Assembly: GCF_022647665.1 (NCBI RefSeq)
Contig: NZ_CP071872.1
Span: forward strand, 3,224,001 to 3,288,000
Length of the DNA: 64,000 nucleotides
Source: Streptomyces formicae
GTDB lineage: Bacteria; Actinomycetota; Actinomycetes; Streptomycetales; Streptomycetaceae
Direction of reading: 5' to 3'
The notes below the pieces were generated by a model. That model ran no database searches. It was given only the letters and a program-made list of their open reading frames with translations, and was not told the DNA's origin. The position numbers and the translations under genes were made by a program. Shown piece by piece: positions 9,784 to 19,392 of this stretch. Every line of letters begins with the position of its first letter. Position 1 is the stretch's first letter.

Positions 9784-9927
9784 ATGCCTGGGCTGCTGAC
9801 GGTGCTCACCGTCGTGGTGGCGCTCGTGATCGGCGGTGCCGGTGCGGCGGCGGTCGTGACCGGCCGCTGTCGGCGGCCGGGCCGGGCGGGGCCGTCACGG
9901 AGTCGCCCGGCCGGAGCCGCCGGTTAG
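9784..9927 (+). CDS. Small single-span membrane protein (47 aa)
   Basis: A short reading frame with a good ribosome binding site (GAGGAGG) ahead of ATG 9784. It encodes an N-terminal hydrophobic helix (LLTVLTVVVALVIGGAGAAA) followed by a basic, proline-rich tail, so a one-span membrane peptide with the tail inside. It ends 13 bases before the ABC-F gene and may be in the same transcript. Function unknown. Confidence 0.5.
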   Translation: MPGLLTVLTVVVALVIGGAGAAAVVTGRCRRPGRAGPSRSRPAGAAG

Positions 9928-9940
9928 GATCGACCCCCTG

Positions 9941-11578
9941 ATGACTGCAACCCTCGTCGCCAAGGACCTCGCCGCCGGACACGGCGACCGCTCGCTCTTC
10001 TCCGGGCTCGACCTCGTCGTCGCGCCCGGCGACGTCATCGGCCTCGTCGGTGCGAACGGTGCCGGGAAGTCCACCCTGCTCCGGCTGCTCGCGGGGCTCG
10101 ACACACCCGGTCGCGGTGCGCTGCGGCTCTCCCCGCCTACCGCCACCGTCGGCCACCTCCCGCAGGAACCGGAGCGGCGCGAGGGCGAGACCGTACGCCG
10201 GTTCCTGGCCCGCCGCACCGGGGTCGACGCCGCGCAGGCCGCGATGGACGAGGCCACGCAGGGCCTCGTCGACGGCACGCCGGGCGCCGACGACGCGTAC
10301 GCCGTGAGCCTGGAGCGCTGGCTCGCGCTGGGCGGTGCCGACCTCGACGAGCGCGCCGAGGAGGTCGCCGATTCGCTCGGCCTCACCATCGGCCTCGACC
10401 AGCCGATGACCTCGCTCTCCGGCGGCCAGGCAGCCCGCGCCGGACTGGCATCGCTCCTCCTCTCCCGCTACGACGTCTTCCTCCTCGACGAGCCGACCAA
10501 CGACCTCGACCTGGACGGACTGGAGCGGCTGGAGGCGTTCGTCCAGGGCCTGCGCGCGGGCACGGTCGTCGTCAGCCACGACCGCGAGTTCCTCACCCGC
10601 ACCGTCACGAAGGTGCTCGAACTCGACCTCGCCCAGCAGCAGATCACGCTGTTCGGCGGCGGCTACGAGGCATACCTGGAGGAGCGGGACACCGCCCGCC
10701 GGCACGCGCGCGAGGAGTACGAGGAGTACGCCGACAAGAAGGCCGCCCTCGAAGGCCGCGCCCAGATGCAGCGCTCCTGGATGGACAAGGGCGTCAAGAA
10801 CGCGCGGCGCAAGGCCAGCGACAACGACAAGATCGGCCGCAAGTTCCGCAGCGAGGCGAGCGAGAAGCAGGCCGCGAAGGCCCGCCAGACCCAGCGGATG
10901 ATCGAGCGCCTCGATGTCGTGGACGAGCCGCGCAAGGAGTGGGAGCTGCGGATGGAGATCGCCGCGGCGCCGCGCTCCGGCTCGGTGGTCGCCACCCTGC
11001 GCGAGGCCGAGGTGCGGCGGGGCGACTTCCGCTTCGGCCCGGTGTCGCTCCAGATCGACTGGGCGGACCGGATCGCCATCACCGGCGCCAACGGCTCCGG
11101 CAAGTCCACACTGCTCGCCGCGCTCCTCGGCCGCCTCCCGCTCGACTCCGGCCATGCGGCGCTCGGCTCGGGCGTGGTCGTGGGCGAGGTCGACCAGGCG
11201 CGCAAGCTCTTCCACGGCACCGAGTCACTGCTGGACGCCTTCTGCGCGGCCGTCCCCGACACCGAACCCGCCGATGTCCGCACCCTGCTCGCCAAGTTCG
11301 GTCTCAAGGCCGAGCACGTGCTGCGCCCGGCGGTGACGCTCTCCCCGGGCGAGCGGACGCGCGCCGCGCTCGCCCTCCTCCAGGGCCACGGGGTCAACCT
11401 CCTCGTCCTCGACGAACCGACCAACCACCTCGACCTCCCCGCGATCGAACAGCTGGAGTCGGCGCTCGGCTCGTACGGCGGCACGCTGTTGCTGGTCACG
11501 CACGACCGGCGGATGCTGGACGCGGTCCGCACGACGCGGCGGATCGAGGTGGCCGACGGGAAGGTGACCGAGGCATGA
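9941..11578 (+). CDS. ABC-F family ATP-binding protein (ribosome-associated)
   Basis: Soluble ATPase of 545 residues with two ABC domains and no membrane segments, the ABC-F plan. First Walker A GANGAGKST (about 37-45) and signature LSGGQ (about 159), second Walker A GANGSGKST (about 382-390) and signature LSPGE (about 467); Walker B/D-loop pairs are DEPTNDLDLD and DEPTNHLDLP. Between them lies a charged helical linker rich in Lys/Arg/Glu (residues about 250-325), the part that enters the ribosomal E site. Members rescue stalled ribosomes or protect against antibiotics; which applies here cannot be decided. Confidence 0.9.
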   Translation: MTATLVAKDLAAGHGDRSLFSGLDLVVAPGDVIGLVGANGAGKSTLLRLLAGLDTPGRGALRLSPPTATVGHLPQEPERREGETVRRFLARRTGVDAAQAAMDEATQGLVDGTPGADDAYAVSLERWLALGGADLDERAEEVADSLGLTIGLDQPMTSLSGGQAARAGLASLLLSRYDVFLLDEPTNDLDLDGLERLEAFVQGLRAGTVVVSHDREFLTRTVTKVLELDLAQQQITLFGGGYEAYLEERDTARRHAREEYEEYADKKAALEGRAQMQRSWMDKGVKNARRKASDNDKIGRKFRSEASEKQAAKARQTQRMIERLDVVDEPRKEWELRMEIAAAPRSGSVVATLREAEVRRGDFRFGPVSLQIDWADRIAITGANGSGKSTLLAALLGRLPLDSGHAALGSGVVVGEVDQARKLFHGTESLLDAFCAAVPDTEPADVRTLLAKFGLKAEHVLRPAVTLSPGERTRAALALLQGHGVNLLVLDEPTNHLDLPAIEQLESALGSYGGTLLLVTHDRRMLDAVRTTRRIEVADGKVTEA

Positions 11579-11647
11579 CCGGTATCCGCTGCGAGTGGGG
11601 GGCGGCCGGGGCGCGGTACGTCGCTCCGCACGTGTCCGCGCCCCGCT

Positions 11648-11923
11648 GTGGAGGACCAGCTGGGCGCGGGCGCCGTGATCTCCATGCGTCGCGACCTCGG
11701 CGACCTCGGCGCCACCCACCCGAGCCCGGAGGCCGCGGCGGCCGCCGCCGTCTGGGACACGACGGCGGACCCGGCGACGGTGCTGCACCGCTGCCACTCG
11801 GGGCGGGAGCTGACGGAGGGGGCGTACGGGGGGTTCGCGGAGGACGTGGACATCGCGGCGGAGCTGAACGGCTCGAAGGCGGGTCCGGTCCTGACGGACG
11901 GCGCGTTCACGGCCGCGCCCTGA
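11648..11923 (+). CDS. Hypothetical protein (91 aa)
   Basis: Short acidic reading frame with normal Streptomyces codon bias, 69 bases after the ABC-F gene, starting at GTG 11648. It has no recognised motif, signal peptide or membrane segment. It could be the C-terminal remnant of a longer protein, since the DNA between it and the ABC-F stop also looks coding-like. Low confidence in the start. Confidence 0.4.
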   Translation: MEDQLGAGAVISMRRDLGDLGATHPSPEAAAAAAVWDTTADPATVLHRCHSGRELTEGAYGGFAEDVDIAAELNGSKAGPVLTDGAFTAAP

Positions 11924-12030
11924 ACGCGCCCTGAGCCTCTCGCTCCGGGGGCGCCTGCGGCCGGGCCGTTTGCCCCCGCCCCTTTCCGAACTGGGGGCAA
12001 GCCCAGACCCCCGTACGGCCTCCGGCCGTG

Positions 12031-12078
12031 TCCTCGATCGCCGGACGGGCTCAGAAGGAGCCGTCCGGCGATCGAGGA
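12031..12078. terminator. Strong bidirectional terminator hairpin
   Basis: Arms of about 21 bases (12031-12052 and 12058-12078) pair with a single bulged base and a short AGAAG loop. It lies 6 bases from the stop of tex (leftward) and downstream of the rightward ABC-F unit, so it serves convergent transcripts. The core CGATCGCCGGACGGGC is, from general experience, a sequence often seen in Streptomyces intergenic hairpins. Confidence 0.7.
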
Positions 12079-12084
12079 GCGGGG

Positions 12085-14484
12085 TCAGCGGCGCCGGCCG
12101 CCGCCCTCGTTCGGGTCGAGCAGGCCCGCCTTGCGCAGGGCGTCGGCCATGGCGCTGTTGGCAGGGGCCGGCGCCTGGCGGGGGGCGCCGCCGCGGGCGG
12201 CGGCGGGGCGGCGCTGCTTCGGCGGGCGCCCGCCCTGTCCGCCCTGCCCACCCTGTCCGCCTTGGCCTCCGCGGGCCTGCCCCGCGCCGGCGGCCGCCGC
12301 GTCGTCGTCCAGCCGCAGCGTCAGCGAGATCCGCTTGCGCGGGATGTCGATGTCGAGGACCTTCACCTTGACCACGTCGCCCGGCTTCACCACGTCCCGC
12401 GGGTCCTTCACGAACGTGCGGGACATCGCCGAGACGTGGACGAGCCCGTCCTGGTGGACGCCGACGTCCACGAACGCGCCGAACGCGGCCACGTTCGTGA
12501 CGACGCCCTCCAGCACCATCCCGGGCGCCAGGTCCGAGATCTTCTCGACGCCGTCCTTGAAGGTCGCCGTCTTGAACGCGGGCCGCGGGTCGCGGCCCGG
12601 CTTCTCCAGCTCGCGCAGGATGTCCGTGACGGTCGGCAGACCGAAGGTCTCGTCCACGAAGTCGTCCGGCCGCAGCGACCGCAGCACCGACGTGTTGCCG
12701 ATCAGCGACGCCACCTCGCTGCCCGTCCGCTTCACCATCGACCGCACCACCGGGTACGCCTCGGGGTGCACGCTCGACGCGTCGAGCGGGTCGTCGCCGC
12801 CGCGGATGCGCAGGAAGCCGGCGCACTGCTCGTACGCCTTCGGGCCGAGCCGCGCCACGTCCTTCAGGGCCTTCCGCGACCGGAAGGGGCCGTTGGCGTC
12901 CCGGTGCGCCACGATGTTCTCGGCGAGTCCGGCGCCGATGCCGGACACTCGCGAAAGAAGCGGCGCAGAGGCCGTGTTGACGTCGACGCCGACGCCGTTC
13001 ACACAGTCCTCGACGACCGCGTCGAGCGAGCGCGAGAGCTTCAGCTCGGACAGATCGTGCTGGTACTGGCCGACGCCGATCGACTTCGGGTCGATCTTGA
13101 CCAGCTCGGCGAGCGGGTCCTGGAGGCGCCGCGCGATCGACACCGCGCCGCGCAGCGACACATCGAGCCCGGGCAGCTCCTGCGAGGCGAACGCGGAGGC
13201 GGAGTACACCGACGCGCCGGCCTCGGACACCATCACCTTCGTGAGCTTCAGCTCCGGGTGCCTGCTGATCAGCTCACCGGCCAGCTTGTCCGTCTCGCGC
13301 GACGCCGTGCCGTTGCCGATGGCGACCAGGTCGACCGCGTGCTCCTTGGCGAGCCGCGCCAGCTTCGCCAGCGACTCGTCCCACTTGTTCGCGGGGACGT
13401 GCGGATAGATCGTGTCGGTGGCGACGACCTTGCCGGTCGCGTCGACGACGGCGACCTTCACACCCGTACGGAAGCCGGGGTCGAGGCCGAGCGTCGCGCG
13501 TGTGCCCGCGGGGGCGGCGAGCAGCAGGTCGCGCAGGTTCGCCGCGAAGACCCGGACCGCCTCGTCCTCGGCCGCCGTGCGCAGCCGCAGCCGCAGGTCG
13601 ATCCCGAGGTGGACGATGATCCGGGTCCGCCAGGCCCAGCGCACCGTGTCGGTCAGCCACTTGTCGGCCGGTCGGCCGCGGTCGGCCACGTCGAAACGAC
13701 GGGCGATCATGCCCTCGTACGTCGAGGGTCCGGGCACGTCGGACGGCTCCTCGGGCTCCAGGACCAGGTCGAGGACCTCCTCCTTCTCGCCCCGCAGCAT
13801 CGCCAGCACCCGGTGCGAGGGGAGCTCGGTGAACGGCTCCGCGAAGTCGAAGTAGTCGGCGAACTTCGCGCCCGGCCCCTCTTTGGCGTCGCCTTTGCCC
13901 TCGCGCACCTTCGCCACGAGCCGGCCCCGCGTCCACATCCGCTCGCGCAGCTCGCCGATCAGGTCGGCGTCCTCGGAGAACCGCTCGGTGAGGATCGCCC
14001 GGGCGCCCTCCAGCGCGGCCGCCGCGTCCGCGACCCCCTTGTCCGCGTCGACGAACGCCGCCGCGGCCGCGAGCGGCTCGACCGACGGATCGCCGAGCAG
14101 GCCCTCGGCGAGCGGCTCCAGACCGGCCTCGCGGGCGATCTGCGCCTTGGTGCGCCGCTTGGGCTTGAAGGGCAGGTAGATGTCCTCCAGTCGGGCCTTG
14201 GTGTCGGCGGCCCGGAGCTGCGCCTCCAGCTCGTCCGTGAGCTTGCCCTGCTCGCGCACGGACTCCAGGATCGCGGTCCGCCGCTCCTCCAGCTCCCGCA
14301 GATACCGCAGCCGCTCCTCGAGCGTGCGCAGCTGCGCGTCGTCGAGCATCTCGGTCGCTTCCTTGCGGTAGCGGGCGATGAACGGCACGGTCGACCCGCC
14401 GTCCAGCAGCTCGACGGCCGCCTTCACCTGCCGCTCACGTACGCCGAGCTCCTCGGCGATCCTGCCTTCGATGGTCGTCGTCAC
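12085..14484 (-). CDS. tex: Tex-family RNA-binding transcription accessory protein
   Basis: Nucleic-acid-binding protein related to bacterial Tex and eukaryotic Spt6; 799 residues. Domains in order: Tex N-terminal helical domain ([10 protein letters not shown] near residue 36), YqgF-like RNase-H-fold domain around 330-450 ([17 protein letters not shown]), helix-hairpin-helix around 500-560 ([17 protein letters not shown]), and an S1 RNA-binding domain at about 645-720 ([18 protein letters not shown]). The tail has repeated Gly-Gly-Gln units and an Arg-rich end. I placed the start at the GTG 14484, where homology begins, although an upstream ATG is in frame; GGGGAA precedes it. Confidence 0.93.
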   Translation of the reverse strand: MTTTIEGRIAEELGVRERQVKAAVELLDGGSTVPFIARYRKEATEMLDDAQLRTLEERLRYLRELEERRTAILESVREQGKLTDELEAQLRAADTKARLEDIYLPFKPKRRTKAQIAREAGLEPLAEGLLGDPSVEPLAAAAAFVDADKGVADAAAALEGARAILTERFSEDADLIGELRERMWTRGRLVAKVREGKGDAKEGPGAKFADYFDFAEPFTELPSHRVLAMLRGEKEEVLDLVLEPEEPSDVPGPSTYEGMIARRFDVADRGRPADKWLTDTVRWAWRTRIIVHLGIDLRLRLRTAAEDEAVRVFAANLRDLLLAAPAGTRATLGLDPGFRTGVKVAVVDATGKVVATDTIYPHVPANKWDESLAKLARLAKEHAVDLVAIGNGTASRETDKLAGELISRHPELKLTKVMVSEAGASVYSASAFASQELPGLDVSLRGAVSIARRLQDPLAELVKIDPKSIGVGQYQHDLSELKLSRSLDAVVEDCVNGVGVDVNTASAPLLSRVSGIGAGLAENIVAHRDANGPFRSRKALKDVARLGPKAYEQCAGFLRIRGGDDPLDASSVHPEAYPVVRSMVKRTGSEVASLIGNTSVLRSLRPDDFVDETFGLPTVTDILRELEKPGRDPRPAFKTATFKDGVEKISDLAPGMVLEGVVTNVAAFGAFVDVGVHQDGLVHVSAMSRTFVKDPRDVVKPGDVVKVKVLDIDIPRKRISLTLRLDDDAAAAGAGQARGGQGGQGGQGGQGGRPPKQRRPAAARGGAPRQAPAPANSAMADALRKAGLLDPNEGGGRRR

Positions 14485-14604
14485 GGTTCCCCGACTCGCC
14501 TTCTGCTGCTGGCTGTGCTTGGGGGCCCCGAGGCCCCTACACGTGCATTCTGCCGGGTGGCCGTAGGCCGTGTCGCGCACCCCCTCCCGCGTCGGGCCTG
14601 CGCG

Positions 14605-15474
14605 TCAGCCCTTGCCGTTGAGGTCCGCGGGGAACGCCCCGGCCGCGACCGCCGTCAGGAGGAAGCCCCGGCCCAGCTCGGTGAGGCGTTCGACACCCGC
14701 CGCGCCGAGGTGCTCGTAGGGGGCCAGGTCGAGCCGGTCCGTGGCCTCCTCGACCTCCGCCCGCAGCGCGGTGCCCTCCTCCGTCAGCGTCAACTCGGCA
14801 TCCCCGGTGAGCAGTCCGCGCTCGCGCAGCCGGTCCGCCGCAGCGTCCCAGTCGGCGCGCCGCCAGCCGCGGGTGCCGAGGACCCAGCGGGGCGCCATGC
14901 CCTTGCCGGTCGCGGTGTGGCTGACGAGGGCTTCCAGCGGGTCGAGACCGGCCGACAGCAGCGCCGTCAGATGGCCGTCGCCGCGGTGCTCGCGCAGCAG
15001 GGTCGCTGCGTGCCAGTAGGCGAGATGCGGCTCGTCGGGCACGGGCAGATCCGCGTGCGCCGCGTAGAGCGGCCGGGCGTGGCGGGTGCACGCCTCGGTG
15101 GCGCGCAGCGCGAGCCGGGCCGCCTCCGCCATCTCGTCCGAGGCCACCGCCTCCGCGCCGAGGAGCCGGCGCAGCGTCGCGTCCACGGCCCGCAGCCGGG
15201 CCGCGAGCACGTCCCCGGGCGACGCCTTCTCCCAGACGGCCGGGAAGTGACGGGCGATCAGGTCGTAGTTGTAGTTGTAGAACGTGGCCGCCACCACGCC
15301 GGGACCGACGGCGCCCAGCGCCGCGCTGCGCCCCGCCAGGCGTGAGGCGCTCCTGTCGTCGAGGCCGATCTCCGCGAACGCGGTCTCGAAGTCGGGCGAG
15401 AAGTAGTGCGTGGAGTGCAGCGGGTTGAGCACGCCGAAGCAACGGCGGCCGGCACGAGGCGGGAGTGAAGTCAT
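14605..15474 (-). CDS. SCO6745-family winged-helix-like protein
   Basis: 289-residue protein resembling the Streptomyces SCO6745 family, mostly helical with a C-terminal helix-turn-helix-like segment. Conserved-looking features are the N-terminal LNPLHSTHYFSPDF and the mid-protein HLAYWHAATLLREHRGDGH stretch. Function unknown; no signal peptide or membrane span. A TetR-type palindrome sits 11 bases upstream of the ATG, suggesting control by an unlinked TetR protein. Divergent from the GlxA gene. Confidence 0.75.
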   Translation of the reverse strand: MTSLPPRAGRRCFGVLNPLHSTHYFSPDFETAFAEIGLDDRSASRLAGRSAALGAVGPGVVAATFYNYNYDLIARHFPAVWEKASPGDVLAARLRAVDATLRRLLGAEAVASDEMAEAARLALRATEACTRHARPLYAAHADLPVPDEPHLAYWHAATLLREHRGDGHLTALLSAGLDPLEALVSHTATGKGMAPRWVLGTRGWRRADWDAAADRLRERGLLTGDAELTLTEEGTALRAEVEEATDRLDLAPYEHLGAAGVERLTELGRGFLLTAVAAGAFPADLNGKG

Positions 15475-15484
15475 GAGGGCACCT

Positions 15485-15500
15485 TACTGACTGGTCGGTA
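15485..15500. promoter_or_regulatory. Candidate TetR-type operator
   Basis: TACTGACTGGTCGGTA is an imperfect palindrome of the TACYGAC-YGGTCRGTA type used by many TetR-family repressors. It lies between the divergent SCO6745-like and GlxA genes. Confidence 0.45.
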
Positions 15501-15586
15501 TGGCCGGAAAGCGCAGGACGTCGATGGCAGGAATGGTGGGGTACTCGTCATTGCGGTCATGCGTCCCGCGGCCGGAGCATGGAGGC

Positions 15587-16561
15587 ATGGAGAAGCGATC
15601 CGTACTCGTCGTGCTCTTCGACGACGTGCAGAGCCTGGACGTGACCGGCCCGGTGGAGGTGTTCGCCGGGGCCAACAAGCACCCGTCGCCGCCGTTCACG
15701 TACGGCATCCGCACCGCCTCGCTCGACGGCGGGCCGGTCCGCACGTCCAGCGGACTGACGCTCGTACCGGACGGGACGCTGGACGCGTACGAGGCCGCGC
15801 CCCCGCACACCCTGATCGTCCCGGGAGGACAGGGCACACGCCGCCCCGCCCCGGCGCTCGTCGACTGGCTGCGCGCCCACGCCCCGCGCGCCGAACGCCT
15901 CGTCTCCGTCTGCACCGGCGCCCTGCTCCTGGCCGAGGCCGGACTGCTTGACGGACACCGCGTGACCAGCCACTGGTCCGTCTGCGACCAGCTCGCACGC
16001 AACCATCCCGAGGTGGACGTCGACCCCGACCCGATCTTCGTACGGGACGGCAGGCTCGCTACCTCGGCCGGGGTCACCGCGGGCATCGACCTCGCCCTCG
16101 CCCTCGTCGAGGAGGACATGGGCCGCGATACCGCCCTGGTCATCGCTCGCCATCTGGTGGTCTTCCTGCGCCGCCCCGGCAATCAGGCGCAGTTCAGCGC
16201 CCAGCTCGCCGCCCAGACCGCGCGGCGCGAGCCGCTGCGCGAGGTGCAGCAGTACATCACCGAGCACCCGGACGGCGACCTCTCGGTCGAGGCGCTGGCC
16301 GCCCGCGCCCGGCTCTCACCCCGTCAGTTCGCCCGCGCCTTCCGCGCCGAGACCGGCATGACCCCCGGCCGCTACGTCGACCGGGTCCGCCTCGAACACG
16401 CCCGGCGGCTCCTTGAGGACACCGGCGACGGCGTCGAGGAGATCTCCCGCGCCTGCGGCTACGGCACGCCCGAGGCGATGCGCCGGGCGTTCACGAAGGC
16501 CCTGGGCGCGGCGCCCGCCGAGTACCGCCGCCGCTTCCACGCACCTCTCACCGCCCGATGA
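15587..16561 (+). CDS. GlxA-type transcriptional regulator (DJ-1/PfpI + AraC)
   Basis: 324 residues. The N-terminal half is a DJ-1/PfpI-like domain with the elbow Cys in VSVCTGALLLAEAGLL (about residue 108); the C-terminal half (about 215-320) is an AraC-type double helix-turn-helix (LAARARLSPRQFARAFRAET and the second helix CGYGTPEAMRRAF). Such proteins sense small molecules and activate nearby genes. The ATG at 15587 is preceded by GGAG at suitable distance; longer in-frame extensions lack support. The gene directly downstream is another PfpI protein, probably its target or partner. Confidence 0.9.
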   Translation: MEKRSVLVVLFDDVQSLDVTGPVEVFAGANKHPSPPFTYGIRTASLDGGPVRTSSGLTLVPDGTLDAYEAAPPHTLIVPGGQGTRRPAPALVDWLRAHAPRAERLVSVCTGALLLAEAGLLDGHRVTSHWSVCDQLARNHPEVDVDPDPIFVRDGRLATSAGVTAGIDLALALVEEDMGRDTALVIARHLVVFLRRPGNQAQFSAQLAAQTARREPLREVQQYITEHPDGDLSVEALAARARLSPRQFARAFRAETGMTPGRYVDRVRLEHARRLLEDTGDGVEEISRACGYGTPEAMRRAFTKALGAAPAEYRRRFHAPLTAR

Positions 16562-16585
16562 GCCCGTCCGACGAAAGGGACGTCC

Positions 16586-17239
16586 ATGCAGCTCGCCATC
16601 CTGCTCTACGACCGCTTCACCAGCCTCGACGCCGTCGGCCCGTTCGAACTGCTCTCCCGGCTGCCGGGCGCCGAGACCGTCTTCGTCGCCGAGAAGGCCG
16701 GACCGGTGCGCAACGACCAGGACAACCTCAGCCTCGTCGCCGACCGGAGCCTCGCCGAGGTGCCGGCCCCGGACATCGTCCTCGTGCCCGGCGGGCCGGG
16801 TTCGCGCCGGGCCCTGGCGGACGAGACGCTCCTGGAGTGGCTGCGCACCGCGGACGCCACCAGCACCTGGACCACGTCGGTGTGCACCGGCTCCCTGGTC
16901 CTCGCCGGAGCCGGGCTGCTCAAGGGCCGCAGGGCCGCCAGTCACTGGCTGTCGCTGGACCTGCTCGGCCGGCTGGGCGCCGAGCCGACCGGAGAACGGG
17001 TCGTCTTCGACGGCAAGTACGTCACGGCGGCCGGCGTCTCGTCCGGCATCGACATGGCGCTGCACCTGATCGGCCGGATCGCCGGTCACGAGGTCGCCCA
17101 GACGATCCAGCTGCTCACCGAGTACGACCCGCAGCCGCCGTACGACGCGGGCTCGCCCGAGAAGGCGCCTGCGGAGATCGTCGCCTCCTGGCGGGCGCAG
17201 GGCGCCGACGACGACACGGTCCGGACCGGCGGGCGCTGA
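16586..17239 (+). CDS. DJ-1/PfpI-family protein
   Basis: 217-residue single-domain DJ-1/PfpI protein with the nucleophile-elbow Cys in TSVCTGSLVLAGAGLL (about residue 98). It is a paralogue of the N-terminal half of the GlxA gene just upstream (25-base gap, GAAAGGG ribosome binding site), so the pair is likely one operon. Members include isonitrile hydratases, glyoxalases and proteases; the true activity here is not readable. Convergent with the enoyl-CoA hydratase gene with only 3 bases between. Confidence 0.87.
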   Translation: MQLAILLYDRFTSLDAVGPFELLSRLPGAETVFVAEKAGPVRNDQDNLSLVADRSLAEVPAPDIVLVPGGPGSRRALADETLLEWLRTADATSTWTTSVCTGSLVLAGAGLLKGRRAASHWLSLDLLGRLGAEPTGERVVFDGKYVTAAGVSSGIDMALHLIGRIAGHEVAQTIQLLTEYDPQPPYDAGSPEKAPAEIVASWRAQGADDDTVRTGGR

Positions 17240-17242
17240 CCC

Positions 17243-17995
17243 TCACACGCTCCAGGTGAACCGCGGCGGCCTGCGCTCCAGGAACGCGGCGACACCCTCC
17301 GCGGTGTCGCCGCTCGCGGCCGCCTGCTCCGCCCAGTACCCGTCCCGGTCGGTGCGGCCCGACGCGAACTCCTTCGCCGCCGCCTGTGTCAGCTGCGAGC
17401 GCGACGTCAGCACGCGCAGGAAGTCCGCGACCCGCTTGCCCAGTTCCCCCTCGGGCAGCACCTCGTCCACAAGGCCGGTGCGCAGGGCCCGCTCCGTACC
17501 GATCAACTCGCCCGAGAACAGGAGGTACTTCGCGGCCGCCGGGCCGGTCAACGCCACCAGCCGCCGGGTCGAGGAGGCCGGATAGACGATCCCCAGCTTC
17601 GCCGGTGTGACCCCGAAGGACGCCCCCTCCTCGGCGAACCGCAGATCGCAGGCCGCGGCCAGCTGGCAGCCGCCGCCCACGCAGTACCCGCGCACGGCCG
17701 CCAGCGTCGGTTTGGGGAAGGCCGCGAGCGCCTCCTCGGCGCGGACGGCCAGGCTCTGGGGATCCTCCCCGGCACCGAGCGCCTGCCCGCGCAGCGACGA
17801 GATGTCGGCGCCGGCGCAGAACGTGCTGCCGGCGCCGGTCAGCACCAGCGCCCGTACGGCCGGGTCGCGGGCGAGACCGTCCAGGACCTCCGGCACCGCC
17901 CGCCACATCGCGGCCGTCATGGCGTTGTGCTTGCCGGGGTTGCTGATCACGACGGTGGCGACCCCGTCCGCCTCCTCGGTGACGATCTGCTCCAT
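17243..17995 (-). CDS. Enoyl-CoA hydratase/isomerase family protein
   Basis: Crotonase-fold enzyme of 250 residues. Both oxyanion-hole regions are present: GAGSTFCAGADISSL (about 52-66) and VRGYCVGGGCQLAAACDLRF (about 102-121). The Glu residues that hydratases use are not obvious at both usual positions, so isomerase or other crotonase activity is possible. ATG 17995 is preferred over an upstream in-frame start because homology begins there. Divergent from the HdeD-like gene (66-base gap). Confidence 0.87.
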   Translation of the reverse strand: MEQIVTEEADGVATVVISNPGKHNAMTAAMWRAVPEVLDGLARDPAVRALVLTGAGSTFCAGADISSLRGQALGAGEDPQSLAVRAEEALAAFPKPTLAAVRGYCVGGGCQLAAACDLRFAEEGASFGVTPAKLGIVYPASSTRRLVALTGPAAAKYLLFSGELIGTERALRTGLVDEVLPEGELGKRVADFLRVLTSRSQLTQAAAKEFASGRTDRDGYWAEQAAASGDTAEGVAAFLERRPPRFTWSV

Positions 17996-18061
17996 GCGCC
18001 GGATGCTATCGGGCAGGAGCGAACCTATGATCAAGAAGGGGGGTACGACGAGGAGGCGCTG

Positions 18062-18742
18062 ATGGCCGGTCGACCCCAGGAAGAGGGACGCGGGACGCGC
18101 GAGGGCAGGAATCTCAAGCGCAGCTTCGGCTGGCTGACCGGGCTCGGTGTCGTCCTCGTCGTCTGCGGGCTGGTCGGGCTCGTCTACGCGAACGTCGCGA
18201 CGCTCACCTCGATGCTGCTCTTCGGCTGGCTGCTGCTGATCGGCGGGCTGGTCGGGCTGCTCCAGGCCATCGAGTCACGCGGCAGCAACTTCTTCTGGCT
18301 CGCGGTGATCGTGGCCGCGCTGTACATCGCGGCCGGCGTCGTCGTGATCCGCCATCCTCAGGGCACCGCCGAGGCGCTGACCATGTTCGCCGCGCTGCTC
18401 TTCCTGACCGGCGGACTGTTCCGGCTGGTCGGAAGCGTCGTGGTGCGCGGGCCGCACTTCGGCTGGACGCTGCTCCAGGGCGTGTTCGGTCTGCTCCTGG
18501 GGGTGCTGGTGCTGGCCAACTGGCCCGACAGCAGCCGCTATGTCCTGGGCGTCTTCTTCTCGCTGGCGCTGCTCTTCGACGGCCTGGGGCTCATCGCGGT
18601 CGGCATCGGCGGCCGCCGGATCCTCGGCATGGTGACCGAGAACGCCGAGAACGCCGAGAACGCCGAGGCCACCGAGGACGCCGAGGGAGCGGGGGCGTCC
18701 GAGAAGTCGACAGAAGAAGATCAGGACCAGTCGCACACCTGA
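18062..18742 (+). CDS. HdeD-like (DUF308) membrane protein
   Basis: 226 residues with six predicted membrane helices in three glycine-rich pairs, the HdeD/DUF308 pattern (acid-stress membrane proteins in enterics; role in Streptomyces unknown). Strong GAGGAGG site before ATG 18062. The cytoplasmic tail is very acidic and begins with three tandem copies of Glu-Asn-Ala encoded by a 9-base repeat (about 18638-18666). Followed by a small T-loop hairpin. Confidence 0.82.
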   Translation: MAGRPQEEGRGTREGRNLKRSFGWLTGLGVVLVVCGLVGLVYANVATLTSMLLFGWLLLIGGLVGLLQAIESRGSNFFWLAVIVAALYIAAGVVVIRHPQGTAEALTMFAALLFLTGGLFRLVGSVVVRGPHFGWTLLQGVFGLLLGVLVLANWPDSSRYVLGVFFSLALLFDGLGLIAVGIGGRRILGMVTENAENAENAEATEDAEGAGASEKSTEEDQDQSHT

Positions 18743-18781
18743 TGCCGTCACCCGGGATTCGATCAGATTCCGTCGATAGCG

Positions 18782-18798
18782 GCTGACTTTTTGTCAGC
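18782..18798 (+). terminator. Short T-loop hairpin
   Basis: GCTGAC and GTCAGC form a 6-bp stem around TTTTT, 40 bases past the HdeD-like stop codon. Weak terminator candidate. Confidence 0.35.
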
Positions 18799-18885
18799 GG
18801 GCCGGTACGGACCACCCATTCCCAACACTCGGTCAAGAAATCAATTGGTTCCTGACCACAAGTCACGAGGGTGGGTGCCGGACTT

Positions 18886-19362
18886 ATGGAGAGCCCCGGG
18901 AGCATCCCGGCCCGGCCACTGTCGTACGAAGGCGTCTGGCGGTTCACGGCACCTGCGCTCGAGGTCTCCGTGCCCCAGGCCCGGCACGCCGTCCGCGATC
19001 TGATCCGCCGCCAGGGCGTGCCGGTCCACGACGAGCTCCTGCAGGGGCTGCTGGTGATCGTCTCCGAGCTGGTGACGAACTCCGTCCGCCACGCGGCGCT
19101 GCTCTCGCCGCAGGTCGCGGTGGAGGTGGCGGTCGGCCCCGAGTGGATCCGGGTGGCCGTCGAGGACAACCACCCGTACCGGCCCAAGGCGCTGGAGACG
19201 GACTACGCGCAGACCGGCGGCCGCGGTCTGCTGCTCGTCAAGGAAATCACCCGGGAAGCGGGCGGCACCTGCGACGTCGAGCACACCGCGACCGGCGGAA
19301 AGATCATCTGGGCCGCGCTGCCGCTGACGACCGTGGGCGTCCGCGGCGAGGGCGCGTTCTAG
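18886..19362 (+). CDS. RsbW/SpoIIAB-like ATP-binding (anti-sigma-type) protein
   Basis: 158-residue HATPase-fold protein of the anti-sigma-factor serine kinase class that is abundant in Streptomyces. N-box: VSELVTNSVRHA (about 60-70); G1-type DNHPYRP and G2-type GGRGLLLVKEI follow. No partner anti-anti-sigma or sigma gene is adjacent. ATG 18886 and GTG 18871 are both possible starts; neither has an ideal ribosome site. Convergent with idi. Confidence 0.82.
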   Translation: MESPGSIPARPLSYEGVWRFTAPALEVSVPQARHAVRDLIRRQGVPVHDELLQGLLVIVSELVTNSVRHAALLSPQVAVEVAVGPEWIRVAVEDNHPYRPKALETDYAQTGGRGLLLVKEITREAGGTCDVEHTATGGKIIWAALPLTTVGVRGEGAF

Positions 19363-19363
19363 G

Positions 19364-19385
19364 CTCCGGGGCGGCCTCCCCGGAG
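19364..19385. terminator. Convergent terminator hairpin
   Basis: CTCCGGGG (19364-19371) and CCCCGGAG (19378-19385) form an 8-bp stem in the 30-base gap between the RsbW-like gene and idi. Confidence 0.55.
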
Positions 19386-19392
19386 GTTACGG

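Noticed and set aside
12028..15345. A very long rightward frame opposite tex
   Set aside because: Arg/Val/Gly-rich with no domain; tex has the full domain order and proper start.
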